Assembly (NCBI RefSeq): GCF_040712315.1
Contig: NC_134013.1
Span: forward strand, 5,491,001 to 5,555,000
Source of the DNA: Castanea sativa
Taxonomy: Eukaryota; Streptophyta; Magnoliopsida; Fagales; Fagaceae
Reading direction: 5' to 3'
Length of the DNA: 64,000 bases
The notes under the pieces were generated by a model that was not told where the DNA came from, did not search any database, and saw nothing but the letters and a program-made list of their open reading frames with translations. A program made the position numbers and the translations under genes. Positions 12,422 to 22,813 of the stretch are shown here, piece after piece (the stretch's first letter is position 1; every line of letters starts with the position of its first letter).

Positions 12422-12571
12422 ATCGTCGTTTGGTACATGTGTTTAAAAACTGAAAATTGTTATTTGAAAATATTTGTGAAAATACGTGTGGGTGAAAAAA
12501 TATGTTGAAATACGTATAATATTGTTTAAAAACTGAAAATTGTTGTTTGAAAATACAAACCAAACTCCTCC
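12422..12571. mobile_element. Short Harbinger-like MITE (about 150 bp)
   Basis: It shares its interior with 61060-61207 in the opposite orientation: GTACATGTGTTTAAAAACTG, ATTTGTGAAAATACGTGT. Its ends, GTCGTTTGGTAC and AAACCAAACTCC, are loosely inverted. TAA on both sides (12419-12421 and 12572-12574) fits a 3-bp target duplication. Confidence 0.6.
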
Positions 12572-13053
12572 TAAATGCTAAAAATTTTAGCTCTATCAAT
12601 GTAGATGCTTTTACTACCATTTTAAATAAATGTGTGTTACTGTACTCCATTTTCTCACTTATATGATAAACTCTGCAATGAATTTAATTAGTAGAACATG
12701 ATTTATTATGAATGTAAGGGAATGGAGCATCATACTCCTAAATTACACCGAATAAAAAATATTATTGAAAAAGTAAGTGGGAAGTGTCTTTCTTGTCCAA
12801 GAGTGAAATCAAGTACAATTTCACACATTCTCTGTAAATTGTTTTATTTTATTTTTTATTTTATATGGTTCGATTGTAATAATAGGATAAAATGAATGTG
12901 AATTATAGATCTCTCCGTTAGAGATATTAAAAAGTGTCAATCAATTTTTTGCATAATTTATTGTAATGAGTTGGGTCACTTGATATTTAAAACATTTCTA
13001 AACATTAGGAAATTATTTTTAACTTTTTTTAAGGTAGTATCTTATGTATTATT
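12572..13053. other. Intergenic, no gene
   Basis: AT-rich DNA between a MITE and a solo LTR. The longest frames are short and low in complexity, and no motif is recognised. Confidence 0.6.
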
Positions 13054-13823
13054 TGTGGGGAGTAAAAGGACCTGAGCAAGTATTTGAGCATTGGGCTTTA
13101 TTGACAGGTGTCAATCCGTTTTTGACTAAAGGCCTTTAAGACTACAAGTTGGCCCACAGGGCGAAGGTCTGAGGATTCGTCCGAGGACGAATCTCCCCTC
13201 GGACAGACTCGCGATGACTTTGGGATTCACCAGGAAGATTAGAGGTAGAGTTCTGGAAAAACTGTTGATTAAGAGGAGGATCTAAGTACCCTCTAGATGC
13301 AACGGTGTGAGAGAAATATCTCAGAAAAAGGCTGCTACCTCCACATTTAAGATCCTTTACCTACCTCCCTAGCCGCATTAATGGGGAAGTGACCCCTGAA
13401 CAGTAGAATTGACCTTCTTGCCATTGTTTAAAGACTTCAGGAAGGTGGTGGAAAGTGGAGGAGAGGATCTAAGGATAAAATTTGTGTGACACGTGGACAA
13501 AGAGGGAAGAAGAAGATGTATTTAAGAAGAGAAGAGAGTAAAGAATAAGGGGTCGGTCAGTTAGCTAGACATGGACTAAGAAGTGTAATCTTTGAAAGAG
13601 AAAGAGAGATAATACATAAATCGTCATCGGCTTACGTCCGAGGAGGTTCCTTTGTCATATTTGTTTATTGTTTGCAAATACTGTAACATTTTAGTCTGTT
13701 TATCAAGCTTCCAACACCACTAAACTAGATTTCGAATCCACACTCTACAAATTTTATTGTTTAAGGCTCATTGGGCCTGAGCTCACGTTTGTTTTTGGGT
13801 CCAGGCGCAATTGTGCACTTACA
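13054..13823 (+). mobile_element. Solo LTR (770 bp), same family
   Basis: It begins TGTGGGGAGTAAAAGG and ends GTGCACTTACA. The flanks are TTATT and TTATC, a 5-bp target duplication with one change. It contains a TATTTAAGAAGA promoter-like box, a CTTACGTCCGAGGAGG stretch and, near its end, the conserved CTCATTGGGCCTGAG segment. No gag-pol sequence accompanies it. Confidence 0.85.
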
Positions 13824-15018
13824 TTATCTATATGTAGCATCTCTCTCACATTATATAGAACCAAACATGTCAAATAATTATCACATATCTACATCTCAGC
13901 AGATCTAGTGGACAGAGCGTTGGAATCAACGCTTGCCCTTGAAAGAGGTGTGGCATGCAGTGACACATATATAAGATATGTTTATATTCAAAATTTCTCT
14001 TTATATAACCCAATAAGATTCATTGTATTTTGAGGATAAATTTGCAATAAACTATTAGAAATATTTGTGCAGGACCAAATATTACCTAAGGAAAAATAAC
14101 CTATAAATTTAAGAAACTTTTTTTTTTGAGAGGGAAATTTAAGAAACTTAAATTAAACTAATATTAATATCATTTAAACTAAATTAAAGAAAAGTAGATG
14201 TAAACTCTAGGATTCCCACTTGTAAAAATATAAAAGTAATAAAGCATTTGATAATTTAGCCACAATGCCAACTACCACCACTACCATTTAAAAATGATTT
14301 TCTTTTGTTTCACAATTAGCATGCCAATTATAAAATAATGACCCATCAAGCTCAAGATACAATTTTTTGTTAGGAGTACAATATTATATGATGATACTGA
14401 TATAAAATTAGAGAGGACAATTTTGCCTACTTGTTTGTTGCTGGTTCCCTAGCTTCTTATTAGTGCTTACTTAAACAAATGATTTGGCACATCGTCCATT
14501 GAGTGTTTGTTTGGCAAGAGTAGGACTATTTATATGTCAATTGATGTTGACAGAACCGATCAAAATTGCATGTGCCGATCGGTTCTGGCAGTGCCGGCTA
14601 GTTCTACTTCTAGCAACTAGTTTTTTGGAAAACCGCTTTCGAGCTGTCAATTTGTTTAAGAGTGAGACAAAAAATGTGACTTAAAACAAATAAATTGGCA
14701 TATATGAAAAAAATAAAAAATAAAAATAAAACTTTATCAAATACATATTTCATATACATTAATCCTGACAGGGTTGATATACATCGAAACTTCCTCGGTA
14801 GAAAAAATTTTTGTATGTCATCTATGTCCGAGAGTAAATTATCTACATTGTTGTTAAAAAGAGGCCATCAGCTCAAAATTATGCAAAATTCTTATTGCCT
14901 ACAAAAACAGCACATCATACACTTCACATGTCATGGACATACTGCTTTGGACCAAATATTAATCCAACAAATTTTTCATAGACATGCACCGAGAAAGCGA
15001 GAACTAGTGCATGAGAGA
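13824..15018. other. Intergenic, downstream of the DUF829 gene
   Basis: It probably includes the 3' UTR of the minus-strand hydrolase near 14900-15018. An imperfect inverted repeat AGAACCGATC/GATCGGTTCT lies at about 14553-14587. No coding signal is recognised. Confidence 0.5.
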
Positions 15019-18000
15019 TTATAGTCTAGAGCGGCGTATGCATTTGATGGGATTAAATGGAGTATGCCTCCTTGTGGAAGTAAATAGGCGTCCATTTGAA
15101 GAACTTGATTTGATATCCCAATCTTCCACATTCTTGGGTACACACACATCAAAAAGGATTTGACCAAGAACACCATGAGCATTAATGCTTGGTAGATTTT
15201 GAAGGTGGATCAAACCTTCCTTACGATCATCTTGCACCGACCCAACGTCTCTCCCATCATAGTACTCCATCGAACTGGGCAAGTAATGGTCACTTGGTCC
15301 TAAAGCAAGCCCCTGAAAACTACTTGAGTTTGTTGTTGCTTTCCTCAAGTCGTCAATTGGCTCAAGGATCTCGTCACGTGTTCCCTCTATGCCCATCCTT
15401 TCCCCTTCAAGTCGACGAATTCTTTGAGAATAAACTTTAGCTGCTTTACCAAGGAGCTCAGTCACAGCAGCCTTATAGTCAATCGGATAATGCCGATAAT
15501 GACCTGTGACAGGATAGAGTCACACAATAATCTTTTGAAAATATCACAGCATGGTCTATAGGAGTAAATGGAAACAAAATTAAGATCGATCAAACAATGT
15601 CATTTGAATGTACAATATTGACTTATGAGTCTTTTTCTTTTCTTTTTTCAAACATTAATTAATGAAGTGGGCTATTGATCAGAGTAGAGGTATGCTTTAA
15701 GGGGTGGTAATCTGTGTATTTGGCATTTCTTTACCACAATTGAAAACAATTGGAGCAATTTTGATTGTGTATTTGAGTGCAGTCAGTATGCAACTAGGAT
15801 AGTTTCTGTAGTGTTAATTAATACACTTACTAAGGTTAATAGAGTGATGCTATGGCTGCTATGAATTTTACCACACAAATACAAAAAACTAATGTGTTAA
15901 CTTTCAAACATTAAACAAAAAAGTAATTCAAGGTTTTATTTATTATGTTGTCGATGTAGCACTAATCGCATTCATGCCACGTTAGTTTGTAAAACTTTTA
16001 TAGTTTAATCGGTAGTAGTTTTAACATTTTCCATGGTTGATATTAACATAGTCAGTAAGTTTAGAAGCAGACCTACGTGAGGAGAGTCATTCCATTTCAC
16101 TAGCTTAATGTCACCCCCAAGATCTTGTAGTCGTTGAGCAAAATTGCAGATAGTTTCATAATTAGCAAGATCATCATTTTCAGAGCATAAAATGAGATAT
16201 GGGGCCCGCATGTTCTGCAGAAAACAAAGTTGTATAAAAACAGAAGAAAAGGAAGTGAATACTTTGAATGGTACTAAGTCCTCATATATACTTACAACAG
16301 AGGAGTACAGAGTCTGCCAATACTCGGCACGCTGTGATTCAAGTCGGCTGAGGAAGAGGGCATCAAGACTAGAAGCAATGCTGTGGACTATCCATGATGC
16401 TATTCTTGGTGGTTGGGACATGTTGAGAATAGTTGGGTGAAGAAGAAATCTTGTACCCACATCGCTGGTAAAGTCTGCTGGACTGGAATCATAGATATGG
16501 CCAGATATACAGTCTCTAACCAGTTGGAAGTCATCCTTCATGAGAAAAAAATAATAGTAACAATAGTTAAATTTGGACACCGAAATTCTTAAACTATATG
16601 AGCTTTGCAAATATGAGAAAAAAATTATTTTGCCCCCACCATATAGAGACTGCGGGAAATTAAACATAATGAGTTTCACCTTGGAATGTATTTTATTGCT
16701 TTTATGCAATAAAATTGGATTAATATATAATGCTATCTGCTTAATTGCAAAAGGGAAGTGGGAGGAGGGAGAAAAAAAGAAGAGCATACCAGATTTTCCA
16801 GTCCTTCACACTTTCCTTCAATTATCTGCTAAAAAAGGAAAATCTATTTACATATCTATCACCAAAAGAGAAAGCTTTCTGATACCTGCAATGGTACCGT
16901 GTAAAGGGAAACCCTTAAAAAATCACATACTCAGGTCACTTGAAACTTTAGAAGAAATTACCTGAAGGACCTTGTACATGCAAGCTTTAGGACCACCCGA
17001 AAAAGAAGCAAGGACTACAGGGCGTGGCCTAATTTTTAGCTCCTAATCAAAATATAAAACAAGGCAATTATTAGCTAACCCTTTCACAAACTTGAGCATG
17101 AGTATTCAGTTTTACTTGTGGAAGAGGAACATATAAAGTGCTATAGTACTTTTAAGGAAGGGAAAAACATAGGTATAGTTCCTTAGGTTGCCTAATTAAA
17201 TTTAACCACATGGTTGCTTTGACAAATGTAGTGTAAACAATGTTATTGTTCCCAAGTACAATTAATTTAATCATGTGACTTATTGATCAATGCAACCACA
17301 TTTTTTAATTTAGTTGATGAACCTCAGGTACCGCACCAAAGGAACTATACCTAAATTTTACCCTTTAAGTAAATCATTTGAAACCAGAGGAAGACATATG
17401 GATGCAAAAGGTAAACAGATACTGCAACTCTTTTCTTTCTATTTGTAATTACGAATACCCCACCCAAATCAATGGCAATACAACTCAAGCAGGATTTCCA
17501 ATGCATCGAAGTTCCATAAAAATTTCAATAGGAATAGGTTAAAGGAGTAACTGAATAAAAGCTTTTCACCAATGGTAGTTGCAACTAATTTTAGCACTGA
17601 CCTGAACAAGTTCATTGACAATGTCAGCTGCCAGAGTTGCGGCTTTCTCCGGGAAAAACCTGGGCGGATTAAACATAAAGTCCAAATCAACATATGTGCA
17701 CAAAAAAGAGGAATTATATAGTGCAACTTTTATTCTGATAGTAGCAATTGAATAAGACCCAGTAGTCATTCTAACAAATACTAATCTTATTATAAGCCTG
17801 CAACTGTAAATTGCAAAACAGCCCATTAATTTGTGATTTGTGTTATCTTACCAAAAATACAGTGATTTTGAAACAGTTGAAGATTGATTGTTCAAAGAGA
17901 CATTAATAAACTACCATTAATACTTATCAAAATAAATAAATAAATAAACTACCTTTAACAAAATCATGGACCAAAATAGCAACAAACTTATCCTAAAAAT

Positions 18001-18491
18001 ACAAAAACACACATACATTTGATAGAACAAATTTGGAGCCAATAAAGTAGTAGCACATAAACTTCCATAAAACTAAAGATGCCAACTTTCACTTTATTGG
18101 TGCACACAATTCGCAAATCTAAACCAAACCCAGATAGCCGATTTTGTTTAGCCATGATTTCATATATCTCAACCTCGCAAACTCAGTAAAAATTAAATAA
18201 ATAAAAAAAAACCAATAGAATCAAGAAAAGCTAAACACACATTAAAGACAACAACTTTAAGAAAAATAAATAGACCCAATTCAGATTAATTAAGAACAAA
18301 ATTGGAACTCACGAATTGAGAAACTCAGGGTGACAGATGAGTGAATTCCAACCCAAACACGAGTAGAGCTGCACGTAGTTCTTCAAGTGCCTCTCCTGGC
18401 TAGACAACCAAGCAAACACCACCACTATCCCTTCTATTTTCCCACCCCTTTCCCTTCTTCCCCAATAATATTTACCCCCAAATCCCCACAT
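15019..18491 (-). CDS. DUF829 / TMEM53-like alpha/beta-hydrolase (7 exons, 406 aa)
   Basis: Exons are 18313-18491, 17602-17659, 16962-17042, 16790-16825, 16296-16535, 16073-16214 and 15019-15503. The phases match throughout. Exon 4 is only 36 nt and encodes IIEGKCEGLENL. The start is the ATG at 18491; the codon at 18530 that would extend the frame is TTG. The N-terminal half has the core strand VVVFAWL followed by SSQERHLKNY. The putative nucleophile lies in LASFSGG at the end of exon 3. An acidic segment ENDDLA and a late His in SPHVGHY are candidates for the other triad residues. This layout matches the DUF829 (TMEM53) hydrolase family, as in Arabidopsis AT3G19970 (remembered, not searched). 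The C-terminal tail of about 150 residues is hydrophilic, with no recognised domain. Substrate and location are unknown. An (AT)n tract begins 40 bp upstream of the ATG. Confidence 0.85.
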
Positions 18492-18525
18492 TTTTTCCTT
18501 TCCCAAGAATTCAAATTCCCGGAAA

Positions 18526-18530
<5 letters not shown>

Positions 18531-18565
<35 letters not shown>
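18531..18565. repeat. (AT)n microsatellite in the 5' leader or promoter of the DUF829 gene
   Basis: About 17 AT repeats begin 40 bp upstream of the ATG at 18491. Likely length-polymorphic. Confidence 0.95.
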
Positions 18566-18570
<5 letters not shown>

Positions 18571-19998
18571 TTTTTTCCACCAATACTTGTAAAAATCCTT
18601 AAACTTTACGAAAATTTTCAGAAAAGTGACCTCGGATTTGCCTATGACGGAAACTGGACTTTAAATCATCGTAACAAATCGAGAGAAACTCGGGTAGTGG
18701 TTGAGCTTAGAGAGAGAGAGAGAGATGATATCATATGTGAGCTTCTGTCTTTTTGTTTTTTCTGTCTTTAAAAATTTTGGAGCTGTTTAAATATTCTTAT
18801 ATCAAAGAAACAAAAATACAAAAGTAAGGATAAGAGGGCCTAAGAACAAGGATTTTGATTCTCTGCAGTCATGAGTCCTCTGATTTCTGTGTTATACTAA
18901 TACTAATTTGCCACGTGGTTTATGAGCTGCACTTACTGTTTGTGCCCACATTACAAAAGTACCCTGGATTGTGCGGTGGCAACATGTCATTGGCTGTTAA
19001 ATCGCATCTAATGCGGCGAATCGATTCGTTTGGACGGCATGGATAGAACGTCAAACGCTGTTAAAATTACTGTTTTTTTTTTTTTTTTTTTAATTTTGAG
19101 GGTTTGTTAAAATTACCGTTGTGTGTACAATTAAAAGGAAAAATAAAATGGAGTAACACATAAAATTTCTTAATTTTTGCTACAAACATCTTCCGTAAAT
19201 TGTGACAACTTGTTCGTCACATTTATACAATTTGTTATTTTTTCTTCACCATTCACCATTTATTAAGTGAATAATTATGGTACAAATTGTGACATTTTAT
19301 GTGGTTTTATAATTTTTTATAAAAATTTTAGTAATACGTAAGAAAACACAATTTTTATCATAACTCAAATAGTGAAAGTCAAATAATGGGTCCATAACTT
19401 CATTACTTATAACTCATCACATTATAATACGTGAGTGACGAAAAAAAAGTGATAAGTCCATGTTACTTTTACATATAGCTAGTCATATAAATGTAGAAAA
19501 AAATTATAACTTTTTTATATAGTATTAAAATTAAAATTAATAAATAACAATTAATTAATATAAAAGTAACATCCATATATCCTATCGCGTAAGGTAGTTA
19601 TGATAAAAATGGTAACTTTTTTTTATGTGTTAATAGAATTAGTGAAGATAATGAAATACTAGATTTGTATTTCCTGTCTTTGCAAATTACAAATTAAGGG
19701 TCTATCATCGTTATCGTTTATATCTATTTGAGGTTCATCCAATGGTGACACAGCGTGGCAAGTCAGTACACAGTTCCAATAATTGACGTAACGCAACAAA
19801 ACTGAATTTGTCGAGTCTTTGAAGATAAGATGAGAATGGGTCTTTGAAATCTTCTTAAGACTTCTAACCAGAAATATTAGACTTTCCTTAATTTGCTTTA
19901 TTAAAGCCGAAGATATATCCTTCAAAAACAAAAACTAGAAAAAGATGTTTCACACGGTTACGAGTTTCACAAGACGAGGAAATGTGTAAACAAATAAA
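18566..19998. other. Intergenic upstream of the DUF829 gene
   Basis: It contains the likely promoter of the minus-strand hydrolase, a short (GA)n at about 18710-18724 and T-rich tracts at about 19073-19091. No ORF with family resemblance is seen. Confidence 0.5.
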
Positions 19999-20425
19999 TG
20001 TAGTGACTAGTCATAGAGATGTTGTGATACAAGTACAACATCGAATATAAACATTAAATGTATATAAATGTTATTTGAGTATATATATGTCATTTGATAT
20101 CATTTTATTGGTATATGTGTTTCAGTCAACTATATATTAGTATTTTATCGTTAAATGATTATAAAAAAAAGTATTTTATTGTTAAATAAAAAATTTGTAA
20201 TTCAAACTCTACCTACACCATAAACTAATTGTAGTGACTAGTCATAGAGATGTTGTAATACAAGTACAACGTCCAATTATATGAATGTTATTTGAGTATA
20301 TGTATATTATTTGATATCATTTTATTGGTACGTGAGTTTCAATTAACTTAACTAATATATCAGTATTTTGTTATCAAATAAAAAACTACGAACTCTACTT
20401 ATACTTATAAATCGATTGGTACTTT
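19999..20425 (+). repeat. Tandem duplication, period about 231 bp
   Basis: TGTAGTGACTAGTCATAGAG starts at 19999 and again at 20230. Both units continue through ATGTTGT, ACAAGTACAAC, TTATTTGAGTATAT and TTGATATCATTTTATTGGTA, with moderate divergence. Confidence 0.75.
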
Positions 20426-20565
20426 AACCTAATAATAAAAATAATTATTATATAAAAGTTATAGATTAAAATTTTATTGTATCAATAATTTAAAAAAATA
20501 TATATATAAAAAAAAAGATATATAAGTTTCTCAATAAAGTGTGTGCTATAAAATATATATTCAAC

Positions 20566-21773
20566 TTATATACTATGGTTCTATTCACCTTTAATGATTA
20601 TCATTTCTTTTTTTTTCTTTTTTTTTTTTAGACGTAAGAGAGAGAATTTCATTGAAACAATATTGTGTTACATCCAGGGGCGGAGCCAAGGGGGGGCGAG
20701 AGGGGGCAGCTGCCCCCCTACCTGCCCCATAATTTGTATATAGTAGTTTTTTTTTTTTTTTTTTAGAAGCTTATATAATAATATAGTGATAGAGTTTGAT
20801 GTTAGAAAGCCTAAATTGCCCCTACACATATCAGAAAGCATGTTACTATAAGAGAAAAAAACAATCACTATACTAGTTTTCGTCTTTTCCTAGTGGACCA
20901 TTTAAATAGTTAAATTCACTATTATAGAATTTCTTTACTTCTCACAGGGTCACAGTATATAATACAAACTACAAATTACAAATTGGTATTTTTTAGACAT
21001 AAAAAAGGTCAATGATGAAAAAATTGAAATCACCTTCTTTTTGTGTATAGAGCATTAAAAAAATATACTTTGTGTTCTTTCCATTCAGGATGTAAATCAC
21101 AATATATGATTTAATTTTTTTTCTAATAACCCACATGTATGAGATGATGTGCTAAGTTGAGGAATGTTGTGAAATTGCTGTGAATTTTTATTGTATCCTT
21201 GACATGACTTATATTTTCTTCTAATTTTTTCATAGTTTCATACCCTTTCTATAAATCTTAATTTTAACTACTTAAACAAATAAAGAAACATATGCTTAAT
21301 TCTACAATTTTTTTTAAAAGAATGCAAGGCACTGAAAAATTAATACAACTTTATAGGTATATTATTATATTCCTAACACTCCTACATTAATTTATTTTCT
21401 CAATTTATTTTAATTTCAACATTATGTATTTAGATTTTTTTATTTATTTACTATAATTTGATTATTTTTGTTTTCTTTATTTTAATAATATAAAATACAT
21501 ACACACACATGTAGTTAATTGAGCTTATGAAGAAACATTATCATAATAATGAGTATCGAAATGTCATTTAATCTTGCCCCCCTGAGTTGAAATCCTGACT
21601 CTGACACTGGTTACATCGCCACTAGTTACATCACATCCTTTGGACATTGGCTAGACATGTATAGCCAATCCAATCAAATAGCCAGCAAGTCTTGGTCTCA
21701 TTTCAAAAAAAAAAAAAAAATATTGGTCTCATTTTTTTATATACTATGGTTCTATTCACCTTTAATGATTATC
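20566..21773. repeat. 37-bp perfect direct repeat bracketing the hAT element and its A/T-tract flanks
   Basis: The same 37 bases, starting TTATATACTATGG and ending TTAATGATTATC, occur at 20566-20602 and 21737-21773. Just inside the left copy is a long T-tract; just inside the right copy, ATTTCA16 and TCATTTTTTT. The bracket may be the target duplication of a minus-strand retroposon (about 190 bp without the hAT element), or a template-switch duplication. Confidence 0.7.
20675..21609. mobile_element. Non-autonomous hAT-like DNA transposon (935 bp)
   Basis: The left end is CAGGGGCGGAGCCAAGGGG and the right end, reverse-complemented, is CAGTGTCAGAGTCAGGAT. These are imperfect terminal inverted repeats that differ mainly by transitions, as expected of decayed CpG sites. 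A perfect 8-bp target duplication GTTACATC flanks it (20667-20674 and 21610-21617). No transposase ORF is visible. The G-rich subterminal tract (20691-20720) faces a C-rich one near 21576. Confidence 0.85.
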
Positions 21774-22117
21774 TTTTCATATAACCAAGTCTTGGTCCCA
21801 TTTTTTTTAACTCGACTATAGATTCTCATTTAATTAGATATGCTCAATCATATTAATAATTAGTTTCTTTAAAAAATTATATATATTAACAACTAGTTTT
21901 TTTCTTTGATTTTTATCTCTATTGGGAATTATTTTAGTATTTTCATAATATAATAACATTAATTGAAAAGGTACGATATTTGGATAAACCATAAAATAAT
22001 TATTTTTGTATCGCATGGGTTAATGTTACTCTATTATTTAATATTTTTGATTTTTTTTTTGAGAAATAGTATCTTTGACTTAATTCACAACTTATGTTAT
22101 TTTTATCATTAAAGTGA

Positions 22118-22275
22118 TACCACCGCACACTCTTGGTGCGATAGTCACTTCACAAGTATAAATGCTTGTGAGGTGTGGGAGGTAAGGGCCGGAGTTCAAT
22201 TCTCCAAAAAAGGACTTCACACACATATACATTTAGATTAAGTTAAAATAGAATTATATTTTGTATCAAAAAAAA
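22118..22275 (+). mobile_element. SINE (158 bp), copy 2
   Basis: It has a tRNA-like head (TTGGTGCGATAGTCACTTC), a B-box-like GGAGTTCAATTCTCC, the shared body ACTTCACACACATATACATT and an oligo-A tail. A perfect 13-bp target duplication ATCATTAAAGTGA flanks it at 22105-22117 and 22276-22288. Confidence 0.82.
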
Positions 22276-22813
22276 ATCATTAAAGTGACAATGTATTTAT
22301 AAAACTAAAGATGTTTGGAGAAAATGAGTAATTTATATAGATTTTTTAGGATTATACTAAACATAAGAATCTCACACTCTCAATAATTTAATCATATTCC
22401 TAATCAAATCAAAATGACATACTTACATCCCAATTGTCCAAATTCCCAGGTACCACATTTCTAAGAACATATTAGACTCTTAAATGCTATGTTATAGTGG
22501 AGTTTTATTTTTATTTTCAAGGTTCAGTTAAATGGCCAGAAATTAATAAATAAATAAAAACCAACAAATTGGATCTTTTTTTTAATTTTGTTTTAAAAAA
22601 ACAAAGAAATGTTTTTTTTTTTTAATTTTGTTTTAAACAAAGAACTGTTTTTTGATCATAAGAACAAAAATCTATTGATTTCTGCATTAAAATGCGTTTG
22701 GAAAAACACCATCCAAGAGGAGATTTTCTTTTGGTCTGAGAGAAGGAAATTCAATCTTAAATTTTTTTTTTTTTCCAAGAGGATTATATAAACACAAATA
22801 GGACATGAAAAAG

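Noticed and set aside
14553..14587. Inverted repeat AGAACCGATC...GATCGGTTCT considered as a terminator or regulatory hairpin
   Set aside because: Eukaryotic intergenic context with no transcript evidence; likely chance or a MITE remnant.
15189..15440. 83-aa plus-strand frame
   Set aside because: Shadow of the last exon of the DUF829 gene.
16005..16787. 260-aa open frame
   Set aside because: It reads through two introns of the DUF829 gene. Only 16296-16535 and 16073-16214 are exonic, as shown by splice sites and family match.
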